Origin: Deinococcus arboris
GTDB taxonomy: Bacteria > Deinococcota > Deinococci > Deinococcales > Deinococcaceae
NCBI RefSeq assembly: GCF_009755355.1
Contig: NZ_WQLB01000012.1
Span: forward strand, 1-64,000
Direction of reading: 5' to 3'
Length of the DNA stretch: 64,000 nt
A program made the position numbers and the translations under genes. Below the pieces are notes generated by a model. The model saw only the letters and a list, made by a program, of their open reading frames with translations, ran no database searches and was not told the origin of the DNA. Positions 27,710-36,593 of this stretch are shown piece by piece. Numbering within the stretch: the stretch's first letter is position 1; the number at the start of each line of letters is the position of its first letter.

Positions 27710-27751
27710 ATGAGCAGGCGTTGGGGCGAACAACAGAAGGCAAGCCAGTGA
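27710..27751 (+). CDS. Leaderless 13-codon upstream ORF
   Basis: ATG at 27710 follows TACAAT (27697-27702, consensus-like -10) by 7 bases and encodes MSRRWGEQQKASQ before TGA at 27749-27751. That TGA overlaps the GTG start (27748) of the next gene, so translating the short frame should deliver ribosomes to it. It also contains AGAAGG, which could serve as a ribosome-binding site 6 bases before the GTG. It may be only a coupling device, or a regulatory leader peptide. Confidence 0.5.
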   Translation: MSRRWGEQQKASQ

Positions 27752-28014
27752 AGCTGGCGCTGCGAATCCTGGGCTGGGTGCTGTGCATCACGCTTGTTGT
27801 GGGGGCGACTGGCCTGGGCGCCCTGGCGCTGGGCCTGCTGGCCTCGTTGTCGGGCACCGGGCCGCTGTGGCTGCGCTCACTGGGGGCGCTGACCGGGCCA
27901 CTGGCCGACCTGCTGGGGGCCAGTCACTGGAGCGGCGTGGTGCAGGCGCTGGCCCTGATCGGCCTGACCAGTCTGCTGATGGGGCTGGCGGCCTATGTCA
28001 AACCTCGGGGCTAG
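27748..28014 (+). CDS. Small membrane protein, unknown function
   Basis: 88 residues from GTG 27748: MKLALRILGWVLCITLVVGA and two long hydrophobic segments (about 5-40 and 62-84) joined by a Gly/Leu-rich loop. No known domain. It is translationally coupled to the 13-codon frame upstream. Downstream lies mreB, which has its own ribosome-binding site about 115 bases later, so co-transcription with mreB is possible. Confidence 0.65.
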   Translation: MKLALRILGWVLCITLVVGATGLGALALGLLASLSGTGPLWLRSLGALTGPLADLLGASHWSGVVQALALIGLTSLLMGLAAYVKPRG

Positions 28015-28130
28015 GCCCCGGTGAAGCAGGCTTACCGGGTTCCAGAAAATGGGCGCTTCTTCCATGAAAGCGGGTTCAGGCGCCTCTCAGAGGGCGTGGT
28101 ACGATTGCATGGTTTGTACCGGAGGCAAGT

Positions 28131-29171
28131 GTGAGGCTGTCTGAAGACATTGGAATCGACTTGGGAACCGCCACGTTCCTGATTTACAGCAAGAGCCGCG
28201 GCCTGGTGCTGCAAGAACCCAGCGTGATCGCCATGGCGCGCGACAGCAAGCAGGTCAAGGCCGTGGGCGAGGAAGCCTACCGCATGATCGGCCGCACGCC
28301 GGGCGGCATTGTGGCGGTGCGGCCCATCAAGGACGGCGTGATTGCCGACGAGGGCCTGACCGAAAAAATGATCACCATGTTCCTGCAAAAGGTGCAGGGC
28401 AGCGCCGGGCGCCTGTTCGGCTTCAAGCCGCAGCTGATGGTGGGCGTACCCAGCAACGTCAGCGACGTAGAAAAACGTGCGGTTCTGCGCGCCGCCCTGA
28501 ACAGCAACGCCAAGCGCGCCTTTCTGATCGAAGAGCCGCTGGCCGCAGCCATTGGCGCCGGGCTGAAGATTGCCGAGCCGGTCGGCAGCATGGTCGTGGA
28601 CATCGGCGGCGGCAGCACCGACGTGGCCGTGATCTCGCTGGGCGGCATCGTGGTCAGCGAGTCCATGCGCGTGGCGGGCAACGAGTTTGACGAAAGCATC
28701 ATCCGCTACGTGCGGCGCAAGCACAACGTCCTGATCGGCGAGCGCACGGCCGAGGAAATCAAGGTGAAGGTGGGCGCGGCCATGCTGCTGGACGACGCCG
28801 AGAACCTGACGGCCGAGGTGCGTGGGCGCGACCTGGTCAACGGTCTGCCCAAGACCATCAGCCTGGACAGCACCGATGTCGTGGAGGCCCTGTCCGAGCC
28901 GGTCACCAAGATCGTGGAAGGCGTCAAGCGAGTGCTGGAAATCACCCCACCCGAACTGGTCAGCGACATCATTGACCGGGGCATCGTGATGACCGGGGGC
29001 GGCAGCCTGCTGCGGAACTTCGATGAATTGCTTCGCCAGACGACTGGCATTCCGGTGGCCGTGGCCGAGAACGCGGTGGAAGCGGTGGCCGTAGGCACCG
29101 GCATGGCGCTGGAAATGATTCCGGTGCTGGGCGACAGCCTGGTCAGCAGCGACAACTACCTGCGGCGATAA
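28131..29171 (+). CDS. mreB: Rod shape-determining protein MreB
   Basis: 346-residue bacterial actin. Phosphate-1 loop DIGIDLGTATFLIYSKSRGL near the N-terminus, connect and phosphate-2 segments VVDIGGGSTDVAVISLGGIV, and the adenosine motif MTGGGSLLRNFDELL are all present. It polymerises on the inner membrane and steers cell-wall synthesis with MreC, MreD, RodZ/RodA and PBP2. GTG start with GGAGG 6 bases upstream. Unlike many bacteria, mreB here is about 15 kb away from mreCD and PBP2. A membrane-binding amphipathic N-terminus is not evident. Confidence 0.97.
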   Translation: MRLSEDIGIDLGTATFLIYSKSRGLVLQEPSVIAMARDSKQVKAVGEEAYRMIGRTPGGIVAVRPIKDGVIADEGLTEKMITMFLQKVQGSAGRLFGFKPQLMVGVPSNVSDVEKRAVLRAALNSNAKRAFLIEEPLAAAIGAGLKIAEPVGSMVVDIGGGSTDVAVISLGGIVVSESMRVAGNEFDESIIRYVRRKHNVLIGERTAEEIKVKVGAAMLLDDAENLTAEVRGRDLVNGLPKTISLDSTDVVEALSEPVTKIVEGVKRVLEITPPELVSDIIDRGIVMTGGGSLLRNFDELLRQTTGIPVAVAENAVEAVAVGTGMALEMIPVLGDSLVSSDNYLRR

Positions 29172-29274
29172 ACAGCCAAAGCGTCAAAGGGGCCAGGGCA
29201 AGACACCAGGGGGCGGGGCCTGCACAGACAGCGCTCCGCCTCCCTTTTCACGCCCCGCCCCAAAGGAGTGCCCT

Positions 29275-29703
29275 ATGTCCCCCATTCTGATTCAAGAGGT
29301 TTTGCAGACCCTCCCCCACCGCTTCCCGTTTGTCATGGTGGACCGGGTGCTGTCGGCTGAAGATGGCGTTGTCCACGCGCTGAAGAATGTCAGCGTCAAC
29401 GAACCCTTCTTCCCCGGCCACTTTCCCCAGGAGCCGGTGATGCCCGGTGTGCTGATCGTCGAGGCTCTGGCGCAGGCCAGCATGTTCTGTCTGCACGGGC
29501 AGCTGGAACCCGGCACGGTGGGTTACCTGGCCGGCGTGGAAGGCGCCCGTTTCCGGCGCAAGGTGATTCCCGGCGACCAGCTGCACCTGCACGCCAAACT
29601 GGAATTTTTGCGCCGTGGCCTGGGCAAAACCACCTGCCGCGCCGAGGTGGACGGCGAACTGGCGGCCGAAGCGACGATTCTGTTTGCCGTTGCCAAAGGG
29701 TAA
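29275..29703 (+). CDS. fabZ: 3-hydroxyacyl-[acyl-carrier-protein] dehydratase FabZ
   Basis: 142-residue hot-dog dehydratase of type II fatty acid synthesis, removing water from beta-hydroxyacyl-[16 protein letters not shown] opens the fold; the catalytic pair is His49 in [14 protein letters not shown] and Glu63 in [14 protein letters not shown] lies 7 bases before the ATG. A long GC-rich inverted repeat (GGGGCGGGGC near 29211, GCCCCGCCCC near 29254) lies between mreB and this gene and may form a terminator or a leader structure. Confidence 0.96.
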   Translation: MSPILIQEVLQTLPHRFPFVMVDRVLSAEDGVVHALKNVSVNEPFFPGHFPQEPVMPGVLIVEALAQASMFCLHGQLEPGTVGYLAGVEGARFRRKVIPGDQLHLHAKLEFLRRGLGKTTCRAEVDGELAAEATILFAVAKG

Positions 29704-29704
29704 G

Positions 29705-29820
29705 TGGTCAGTGGTGAGTGGGAAGTGGAAAAAGGACAGGACGAACACATTGTTTCAGGCCGAGCGAGGTAGAGAAACAGGTCTTCTGCTTTTCCCCACT
29801 GCCCACGACCCACGACCCAC
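29705..29820. repeat. Imperfect inverted GT-rich repeat after fabZ
   Basis: GTGGTCAGTGGTGAGTGGGA plus AGTGGAAAAAG (29705-29735) pairs imperfectly with the complement of CTTTTCCCCACTGCCCACGA plus CCCACGACCCAC (29789-29820). It starts just after the fabZ stop. The same motif occurs at 14567-14600 and 53502-53577. Confidence 0.55.
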
Positions 29821-29841
29821 TTCCGGCGCCGAAGGCGCCCC

Positions 29842-30987
29842 ATGACCCGCCTGACCCGCCTCGTCACCGCCGAACTGTGGCCGCCGCTGCTGGCCGGAAC
29901 CCTGCTGTTTACGGCCATTCTGTGCTTCGGGTATTTCTTTGTCTCCAGTCAGTGGCTTCAGGGCGTCCCGCTGGGGCTGGTGGGACGATGGATTGCGTAT
30001 CAGGTGCCGGACACCTTGGTCAAGGTGCTGCCGATGGCGGTCGTCCTGATGACCGTCGTGGCGTTTGGGCGCATGAACACCGAACGTGAACTGGTGGCGG
30101 TGCAGTCGGGCGGCGTGAGTCTGGGCCGACTGGCGCGGCCAGCGGGTATGGTGGCCCTGCTGGTCACCGCGCTGAGCATCTGGCTGAGCCTGTGGATCGC
30201 ACCCCGCGCCAATGTGGAGACGCGCGGGTTGTACTGGGACACCCTGACCGGAGCCGGGCTGACCACGCTGGCGGGGAAAACAGTAGATCTGGGAAGGGGA
30301 CTGACGCTGTACCTGAGCAGCTATGACCCAGCCACACGCGAACTGCGCGGGGTGAGGGTGGAAAAGTGGCAGGCCGACAATTACCAGCGCGGCACCCTCA
30401 TTCTGGCCGAACGCGGCACCTATGAAGGGCAACGGCTGCGCTTGCAGGGCTACTCGACCTTCATCGTGGATTACGCGGCGGCCAAGGCACTGACGCAGGT
30501 GCCGGAGAACGACCCAGCAGCCTTCCGGGCAGCGGTGCAAGCCATGTTTCCGAGTGTCGTCGTGCCCGAGAAAGCGACAGACCGCCTGACCGTGGACACT
30601 GGCCTGAGCCGCCAGCAGACCCTCGCCAAGTATGCCGACGCTATCGGCGCCGATGCCCAGGGCTGGGCTGAATTGACAGCCACTTTAAAGGACCCGAAGG
30701 CCAAGCCAGCTGACCGCCAGAACGCGCGCATCAGCCTGAACCGCAAGCTGGCACTGCCCTTCGCCAATCTGGTGCTGGCACTGGCCGCGCTGCCGTTTGC
30801 TCTGCGGTACGGCCGGACACTGGGCGTCAGCCTGGGCGTGGCGTTGGGGCTGGCCGTGGCGTACTACGTGCTGTTTCTGGTGGGCCTGACGGTGGCCGGG
30901 ACGCTGCCAGCCTTCCCCGAAGTGGGCGTGTGGCTGGCGAACGTCGTCTTCCTGGCGCTGGGCCTGACCCTGCTGAGGCGCGCGTGA
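29842..30987 (+). CDS. LptF/LptG-family permease
   Basis: 381 residues of the YjgP/YjgQ family. Three hydrophobic segments at the N-terminus (from LLAGTLLFTAILCFGYFFV), a long periplasmic beta-rich middle (GRGLTLYLSSYDPATRELRG, VEKWQADNYQRG), and three at the C-terminus (LALPFANLVLALAALPFALR is typical). In Gram-negatives such proteins form the LptB2FG machine that extracts lipopolysaccharide. Deinococcus is not known to make classical LPS, so the substrate may be another envelope glycolipid. The stop overlaps the start of a lipid-type glycosyltransferase, supporting that idea. Confidence 0.85.
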   Translation: MTRLTRLVTAELWPPLLAGTLLFTAILCFGYFFVSSQWLQGVPLGLVGRWIAYQVPDTLVKVLPMAVVLMTVVAFGRMNTERELVAVQSGGVSLGRLARPAGMVALLVTALSIWLSLWIAPRANVETRGLYWDTLTGAGLTTLAGKTVDLGRGLTLYLSSYDPATRELRGVRVEKWQADNYQRGTLILAERGTYEGQRLRLQGYSTFIVDYAAAKALTQVPENDPAAFRAAVQAMFPSVVVPEKATDRLTVDTGLSRQQTLAKYADAIGADAQGWAELTATLKDPKAKPADRQNARISLNRKLALPFANLVLALAALPFALRYGRTLGVSLGVALGLAVAYYVLFLVGLTVAGTLPAFPEVGVWLANVVFLALGLTLLRRA

Positions 30988-32105
30988 CGGCGGCCCATGA
31001 CCCCCTGCGCGCCCTGATCGTCTCGGCGTCGTTCGGCAGCGGCCACCACCAGGCCAATGGCGCACTGGACGCGGCGCTGCGGGGCCGGGGCGTGACCCTG
31101 GACGCCCGGCACGCCGACCTCCTGAAATACATGAGCCCGCCCGAGCGAATCATTACGGCCGGCACCTACGACCTCTGGGTGCGGCACATGCCGGGCGTGT
31201 ACCGCCGCTTTTACGAGTGGACCGACAATGACCACGCCCCCACCGCGCAGGCATTTGGCTGGCTGGGCTACCGCGCCATGCGCCGCGACGTGCAGGAGCT
31301 GCGGCCCGAGGCTGTCGTGAGTTCCTACCCCACGCCAGTCGCCCTGGCCGACAATGTGCGGCGGCGCACAGGGGCCGAGTTCCTCAATGGTCTAGTCGTG
31401 ACCGACTACCGCGTTCATCAACATTGGGCCCGCGCCGAGGCCGACCTGCTGATGGTGCCCAGCGAGGAGGCGCGCGAGCAGATGATTCGCGCCCGCATTC
31501 CCCCGGAGCGGGTAGAAGTGACCGGCATTCCTATCGCCCGCATCTACCGCGACCTGATCGGTGCTGACCGCGCTGCGCTGCGGCAAAAGCACGGGCTGGA
31601 CCCGGACTTGCCTCTTATTCTGCTCTCGGCCGGCGGCACGGGCAGTTACCGCGCGCAGGGGCGGGTGCTGGCTGAACTGGCCAATCTGGGCGTGCGGGTT
31701 CAGGTGCTGGTGCTGGCCGGCGCCGACGGGCACGGCGTGGCGCAACTGGGCGGCGCCACACTGCATCGCCTGGGTTTTACGACCTCCTTCCCCGAGCTGC
31801 TGGCCGCCGCCGACCTCGTGGTGGGCAAAGCTGGCGGCCTGACGGTGGCCGAAGCGACCACGCTGGGTGTGCCTATGATTGTCCACGCCCCCATTCCCGG
31901 CCAGGAGGAATACAACGCCCTCCACCTGGAACGCGGCGGCGCAGCGCTGTGGGCACGGGCGCTGAGCGACCTGCGCCCGGCTATCCTGCGCGCCCTGGAC
32001 GGGGACGAACACGCGCGGCTGTCCGCAAGGGCCCGTGCCCTGAGCGTGCCCGACGCCGCCGACCGGGTGGCCGACGTGCTGCTGCGCCGCCTGGGCCGGA
32101 CATGA
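30984..32105 (+). CDS. Family 28-like glycosyltransferase (MGDG/diacylglycerol glycosyltransferase type)
   Basis: 373 residues from GTG 30984, overlapping the previous stop. The N-terminal domain has LIVSASFGSGHHQANGALD (residues 12-30), the acceptor-side motif of MGDG synthases and UgtP-like enzymes. The C-terminal nucleotide-sugar domain has LLSAGGTGSYRAQGRVLAEL and ADLVVGKAGGLTVAEATTLG, with PIPGQEEYNALHL. Such enzymes transfer a hexose from UDP- or GDP-sugar to diacylglycerol to make membrane glycolipid. It is sandwiched between an LptF-like permease and a polysaccharide deacetylase in overlapping frames, forming an envelope operon. Confidence 0.87.
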   Translation: MTAAHDPLRALIVSASFGSGHHQANGALDAALRGRGVTLDARHADLLKYMSPPERIITAGTYDLWVRHMPGVYRRFYEWTDNDHAPTAQAFGWLGYRAMRRDVQELRPEAVVSSYPTPVALADNVRRRTGAEFLNGLVVTDYRVHQHWARAEADLLMVPSEEAREQMIRARIPPERVEVTGIPIARIYRDLIGADRAALRQKHGLDPDLPLILLSAGGTGSYRAQGRVLAELANLGVRVQVLVLAGADGHGVAQLGGATLHRLGFTTSFPELLAAADLVVGKAGGLTVAEATTLGVPMIVHAPIPGQEEYNALHLERGGAALWARALSDLRPAILRALDGDEHARLSARARALSVPDAADRVADVLLRRLGRT

Positions 32106-32818
32106 GGAGAGGGCTGGGCTGGGGCCTGATAGCGCTACTCGGCTATATCGGTCTTCCCTATCTGCTGGTGCAGCGCCTGAACCTGGGGCTGCTGCACGAG
32201 GGGCCGCCGCAGGGCAACACCCTGGCCCTGACCTTTGATGACGGCCCCGACCCACAGACCACGCCCGCCGTTCTAGACGCCCTCAAGGCCGCCGACATGC
32301 ACGCCACCTTCTTCGTGTTGGCCCCTCTAGCTGAGGCTCACCCGGATCTAATTCGGCGCGCTCTGGCCGAAGGGCATGAGGTGCAGGCCCATGCGGTAAG
32401 GCACGTTCACGCCTGGATGCGTTCACCCTGGTCGGCTGTCCTTGAGCCCGGACGGGCGGCGCGGCGGATTGCAGCGGTGACGAGGCAGCCAGTCCACCTG
32501 CACCGTCCGCCCCACGGCGCCTACACCCTGGCGACGATTATGGGGCAGCGGCTGGCGAACTTGCGCGGCGCCCATTGGAGTGTGGAAGGCGGCGACTGGC
32601 GGACGGGAGCCACGCCGGAAACGACGCTGGCGGCCCTCCTGCCTCGACTTTCCCCTGGCGCGGTAGTGGTCCTGCATGACGCTGGACCAGGCGCGAAAGT
32701 AACGGTGCCGATGCTGCCCGCCTTGCTGAAGGCAATGCAGGTGCAAGGGCTGAGGTCAGTGTCACTCCGGGAATGGCAAGACGGGAGTTCTGCTCCAAGA
32801 AACTCGGCCGAACTGTAA
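32102..32818 (+). CDS. Polysaccharide deacetylase (NodB domain), membrane-anchored
   Basis: 238 residues. One N-terminal hydrophobic segment (GWGLIALLGYIGLPYLLV) should anchor the enzyme outside the membrane. The NodB core is complete: LTFDDGPDPQTTP with the DD pair at 46-47, the metal motif HAVRH (His97, His101), RPPHGAYT and LHDAGPG. It probably removes acetyl groups from a cell-wall or exopolysaccharide. ATGA overlap with the glycosyltransferase means translational coupling. It shares PDPQTTPA and LKAA with the degenerate paralogue at 22122-23306. Confidence 0.9.
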   Translation: MRRGLGWGLIALLGYIGLPYLLVQRLNLGLLHEGPPQGNTLALTFDDGPDPQTTPAVLDALKAADMHATFFVLAPLAEAHPDLIRRALAEGHEVQAHAVRHVHAWMRSPWSAVLEPGRAARRIAAVTRQPVHLHRPPHGAYTLATIMGQRLANLRGAHWSVEGGDWRTGATPETTLAALLPRLSPGAVVVLHDAGPGAKVTVPMLPALLKAMQVQGLRSVSLREWQDGSSAPRNSAEL

Positions 32819-32861
32819 AAAGAAAGGAGCGGGGCGAAGATCAATCGCTCCGCTCCTTTCT
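32817..32861. terminator. Bidirectional terminator between the deacetylase and argS
   Basis: A 17-bp stem with one G-T (32821-32837 with 32845-32861; outer arms AGAAAGGAGCG and CGCTCCTTTCT) and a 7-base loop. On the minus strand TTTT follows directly, ending argS; on the plus strand the T-run is weaker and eight bases later. Confidence 0.9.
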
Positions 32862-32871
32862 GCAGACGCTT

Positions 32872-34701
32872 TTACATCGCGGCTGGAATCTCAATCCCAA
32901 TCAGGCCTAACGTGTCTTCGAAGGCGGCGCGTAGGCGCGCGACCAGCGCCAAGCGCGCTTCCCGCAGGCCTTCCGGGCTTTGCAGAACGTTGGTAGCAGG
33001 CTTGCCCTGCTTATCCTTAGCATTGAACCAAGCGTTGAATGTGGTCGCTAAATCGAGAGCATACTGAGCGACCCCGTGAGGTGAATGCAGGCGCACCGCT
33101 TGGGACACAATTTCGGGCAATTTGGCTACTTGCTTAGCTAAGATCAAGTCAACTTCGGGCACCGCATCCCAGTTAGCGCCTGTGCCGTCAACGGAATAAC
33201 CTGCTGCCTGCGCCTTCCTCAGAATGCTGGCCGCGCGCACCGCCGCGTACTGGATGTAGGGCGCAGTGTCGCCGCTGAGGCTGCTGGCCTTCTCAAGATC
33301 AAAGTCAAAAGAGCGGCTGGGCTCATTGCGCAGCATAGCAAAACGCAGCGCACCCACGCCAATGCGCCGGGCGATTTCCTGGGCGTCGTCGCGGCCTGCC
33401 AGCTCAGGATTTTTCTCGCTCAGTTCGGCAAAGCCGCGCTTGCTCGCTTCTTCCAGCGCCGTGTCCACCGCCAGCGTAATGCCCTTGCGCCCGCTGATGG
33501 TCTGACCATTTAAGTTCACGAACTCGTAGCTCAGATGCACCGAGCGGGCTTCTTTGTCCGTCTCACCGGCCACGCCCAGGCTGCTTTTCACCAGCATCTG
33601 CGGATGCTTCTGGCGAGAGTCAATGACGTTGATGACCTCGTCCGAATGCCCGAAGCGCCTCTGTGCATCAGGCTGACCATCTGGGGCACTCGTCCAGATG
33701 GCGTGCCCGGCGGGGTCAGTCATGAAGGGCTTAAACTTCATGCCTTCAAACAAGCCAAACTTCCAGAACTGGTAACCAATGTCCTTGGCCACGTACATGG
33801 CGGTGCCGTCGCTGCGGCGCAGCACCACGTTCGATTCCTCCAGGCCCGGCATAAATTCCTGCACGTTCATCACGAAGGCGCCGGCAAATTTGCCCTCGGT
33901 GGGGTGCGAGGTGTAGCGGCTGCCTTCCAGAATGTTCATGGCCTGCGCCAGAAAGCCGCTGCCCACCACATCCGACTCCCAGACCAGCAGGTCGTACTGC
34001 GCGCCGATGCGGAAACAGGTTTCCAGCTGGGCCTTAACGGTCTGCTCGACCTCGGGCCGCAGCGCGCCCTCTTCCAGCTTGTGCATGACGTCGCGGATGC
34101 CGGCCTCCAGCCCTTCCTTGGCGGGGTCGGCGTTCAGCTGCACATACCCCTCGCCCAGCCAGTGGTCGTATTTCTGCGCGCCGTTCCATTCGCGGCCGTA
34201 GTGGGTCATGGCAAACAGGCTCTCGGCCGCCTGCCGGCCCGTGTCGTCAATATAGTTCTGGACTTCAACGGTAAAGCCCGCTGCACGGAAGATGCGCGCC
34301 ATAGAGTCGCCCAGGACCACGTTGCGCAAGTGGCCCACATGCAGCTCCTTGTTGGGGTTGACGCTGGTGTGCTCAATGACCACTTTGCCGCCCTGCGCAG
34401 GCATGGCAAAAGGCGTGTCCACCACGTCGCGCACGAAGGCGGCGGTGTCGACGAAGAAATTCAGGAAGGGGCCGGCAGCTTCCACGCGGCTGATGCCCTG
34501 CGGCAGTTGCACCGTCTGGGCCAGGGTTTGCGCGACCTGCACCGGGTTCCGACCCAGGGCTTTGGCCATCTGAAAGGCGGCTGGCGTACCGTAATCGCCC
34601 GGCTTATTCGCCGGGGTTTCCTGAATGGCCGCGTCGAGTGGCGCGCCCATCTGGGCGGCGGCGGCCTCGACAGCGGCTTTGAGGTGTACCTTCAAGTCCA
34701 T
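32872..34701 (-). CDS. argS: Arginyl-tRNA synthetase
   Basis: 609-residue class I synthetase. The HIGH motif is HVGH (residues 121-124, NPNKELHVGHLRN); the KMSKS site is relaxed, as in most ArgRS, around ISGRKGITLAVD. The C-terminal anticodon-binding helices carry SLSGDTAPYIQYAAVRAASIL. I start at 34701 (MDLKVHLKAAV) rather than the longer ATG at 34776 because TACACT ends 8 bases upstream and homologues begin near here. The last third, near 32900-33250, is visibly less GC-rich than the rest. It stands alone and ends in a strong terminator. Confidence 0.96.
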   Translation of the reverse strand: MDLKVHLKAAVEAAAAQMGAPLDAAIQETPANKPGDYGTPAAFQMAKALGRNPVQVAQTLAQTVQLPQGISRVEAAGPFLNFFVDTAAFVRDVVDTPFAMPAQGGKVVIEHTSVNPNKELHVGHLRNVVLGDSMARIFRAAGFTVEVQNYIDDTGRQAAESLFAMTHYGREWNGAQKYDHWLGEGYVQLNADPAKEGLEAGIRDVMHKLEEGALRPEVEQTVKAQLETCFRIGAQYDLLVWESDVVGSGFLAQAMNILEGSRYTSHPTEGKFAGAFVMNVQEFMPGLEESNVVLRRSDGTAMYVAKDIGYQFWKFGLFEGMKFKPFMTDPAGHAIWTSAPDGQPDAQRRFGHSDEVINVIDSRQKHPQMLVKSSLGVAGETDKEARSVHLSYEFVNLNGQTISGRKGITLAVDTALEEASKRGFAELSEKNPELAGRDDAQEIARRIGVGALRFAMLRNEPSRSFDFDLEKASSLSGDTAPYIQYAAVRAASILRKAQAAGYSVDGTGANWDAVPEVDLILAKQVAKLPEIVSQAVRLHSPHGVAQYALDLATTFNAWFNAKDKQGKPATNVLQSPEGLREARLALVARLRAAFEDTLGLIGIEIPAAM

Positions 34702-35055
34702 AACAAAGAAGTGTAGCAGCGCAGAAGGGACGCAGGACTTAGAGTGGGCGCCGCGACTGATGTGCTCCCGGCTCAACGTCCTGTGGCTACTCCCATCAAT
34801 TACTGGCTCGGGTTGGCAATCACTCGGCTCTTTCCGGGTGTGAAATTAGCCCTGTGACTAACTATCACCTTGTTTCTGTTCGGTGCTTTCGCTACAGGGC
34901 CGGTAGGCCAGACAATCGTTGGAAATCAGATCGGTAATTTCGCGGCCTATGCCTGGATCAATGGTTAGGACAGTTTTCGCGGAGCATCCTCATCTCCGCA
35001 GGACACGATCAGGCTGACGTGCCAGCATGGTGCAGCTCATATCTACGAGGTGCCT
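34702..35055. other. 354-bp spacer, lower GC, with a small hydrophobic frame
   Basis: Region between argS and the secreted protein gene. It is less GC-rich than its surroundings. It holds the argS promoter at its left end, an isolated 32-codon frame on the plus strand (34870-34968, listed separately) and no larger gene. GAGGTG near its right end serves the next start. Confidence 0.5.
34870..34968 (+). CDS. Possible 32-residue hydrophobic micropeptide or protein remnant
   Basis: From TTG 34870 to TAG 34966-34968 the frame reads MFLFGAFATGPVGQTIVGNQ then IGNFAAYAWING. The composition (Gly, Ala, aromatic, Asn; no charge) is unlike random GC-rich translation and resembles a small membrane-active peptide or the C-terminal tail of a secreted protein. 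Evidence for expression is weak: the start would be TTG and only TAACTA lies just upstream. It may instead be a decayed gene. Confidence 0.25.
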   Translation: MFLFGAFATGPVGQTIVGNQIGNFAAYAWING

Positions 35056-36357
35056 ATGAACCGGATTACTGCTCTGCTGCTCGCTCTTCTCTCCTCCACG
35101 GCCTTCGCCACCGACCTGCGCATCTACCCGCAGTTCACGGAGGTTCAGGTGCCGATCCCAGCGAGAGAACTGACCTTTCCGTTCGCTCAGTGGCGCTGGA
35201 TTCAACCAGCCAGTTTTGCGGTCATTGGGGCGGCGCCTGTGGCGTTCGTGTTACAGCCGGCTGAACTCGACTGGCTGCGCACCCAGGAGGGCGAGCGCGT
35301 GACCTGGACCAGCCCCGGCCAGGCCCCCGTGCCGGCAATCCTTGAGCGCGCAGAGGATCTGCTGCTGAAACTGGCGTCTGGCGAGTACGTTCACGCGCAG
35401 CGCAGCGAGCTGGCCTTCCGCACCCTGCCGCCCCTGCAGGGCAGCGTGACTCTCCGGCTGAATGGAACCAGTGCGGCAAACAACGCCAGCCTCGTGTACC
35501 GGACGCAGGCGCTGGTCTGGCGACCCCGGTATGAACTCAATCTGAACGGCGCGGCGGCGAGTCTGGCCGCCCTGGCGCAGATCAGCAATTTTAGTGATCA
35601 GGTGTTTGGCGCCCAGAAAGTGGACCTCTTTGGGGGCAGTGTCCTGCAGCAGAATCAGGCCTACCCCTTACCCGTGACGCCGGGGGTCGCCAACGAACAG
35701 CAAATGGCTGCCAGGACGGGCACCACCACGGCCGCCGTGTCTGTCTCTGACACCGCAGGAGCGGGTCAGATCAACGTGGTGGGTGAGGTGAGGGGTCTGC
35801 AACGCTACGCCCTTCCCGGAGGCCTGACAATCGGACGGGGCGAGAGTCGCACGCTGCCCTTCTTGAAGCCCCAAGTTGGTGGCTTCACGCGGTATGCCGG
35901 CGTTCAATCGTACTTTGAGCCCCAGAACCGCTCTGGGCAGACTAGCCGCCGCTACAAGTTCACCAGCTCGCTCTCGCTCCCGACGGGACTGGTGGACGTG
36001 CGGGAGAACGGTCTGCTGGTGGGAAGCGTGCAACTGCCAGCCGTGCAGGCAGGCACCCTGGTGGACCTCGACCTGGGTGTGGACCCAGAATTGCGGTACG
36101 CAAAGACGGTTAAACGCACGGGGCAGCAGAAGGACGTGCAGGGTCGGGTGACCAGCAACACCTACCAAGTGACGTACGCGTTTATGAGCACGAAGGCCAG
36201 CGCCACGCGGGTCAGTGTGCGGGAGCAGGTGTATGGGCGCAGTGTGTGGGTGAATGGACAGGCGCCTCAGAACGGGCAGGTCAGCTTCAGCCGGCAAGTG
36301 GACGTTCCGGCCAGAGGAAAGGCCAGCCTGACATTCACACTCAAGATCATGAATTGA
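35056..36357 (+). CDS. Exported DUF4139-like protein
   Basis: 433 residues with a signal peptide (MNRITALLLALLSSTAFA). The mature part is beta-rich, with YRTQALVWRPRYELNLNGAA, AQISNFSDQVFGAQKVDLF, and the C-terminal KVDVPARGKASLTFTLKI-like end (RQVDVPARGKASLTFTLKI), patterns of DUF4139 proteins that follow a mucoidy-inhibitor-like N-terminus. No enzyme motif is seen. GAGGTG lies 4 bases before the ATG; an in-frame GTG two codons earlier overlaps that site and is rejected. Probably an envelope or surface protein of unknown role. Confidence 0.75.
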   Translation: MNRITALLLALLSSTAFATDLRIYPQFTEVQVPIPARELTFPFAQWRWIQPASFAVIGAAPVAFVLQPAELDWLRTQEGERVTWTSPGQAPVPAILERAEDLLLKLASGEYVHAQRSELAFRTLPPLQGSVTLRLNGTSAANNASLVYRTQALVWRPRYELNLNGAAASLAALAQISNFSDQVFGAQKVDLFGGSVLQQNQAYPLPVTPGVANEQQMAARTGTTTAAVSVSDTAGAGQINVVGEVRGLQRYALPGGLTIGRGESRTLPFLKPQVGGFTRYAGVQSYFEPQNRSGQTSRRYKFTSSLSLPTGLVDVRENGLLVGSVQLPAVQAGTLVDLDLGVDPELRYAKTVKRTGQQKDVQGRVTSNTYQVTYAFMSTKASATRVSVREQVYGRSVWVNGQAPQNGQVSFSRQVDVPARGKASLTFTLKIMN

Positions 36358-36593
36358 GGGAGTAAGGCGGACACCCAGCAGCGCGCTAGGGCGGCGCTGG
36401 AGGCCCGTGGGGACATGGCCCTGCTGATTCGGCATGCTGACTCTGATCAACCTGTGACAGCAACTCTCCCTGCACGAGAGGACTGGGCGGCATCTGGCTG
36501 CCCTCAGTGTCCTGCCTTCTCCAACCACCTGGAACCTGGGCAAGACAGTGGTGACACACCCCCTCCACGAATCTGGATTCACCTGCTCCAGTT

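Noticed and set aside
36358..36593. Possible gene fragment with ALEARGDMALLIRHADSD
   Set aside because: Short, no family recognised and no start signal; left unannotated.
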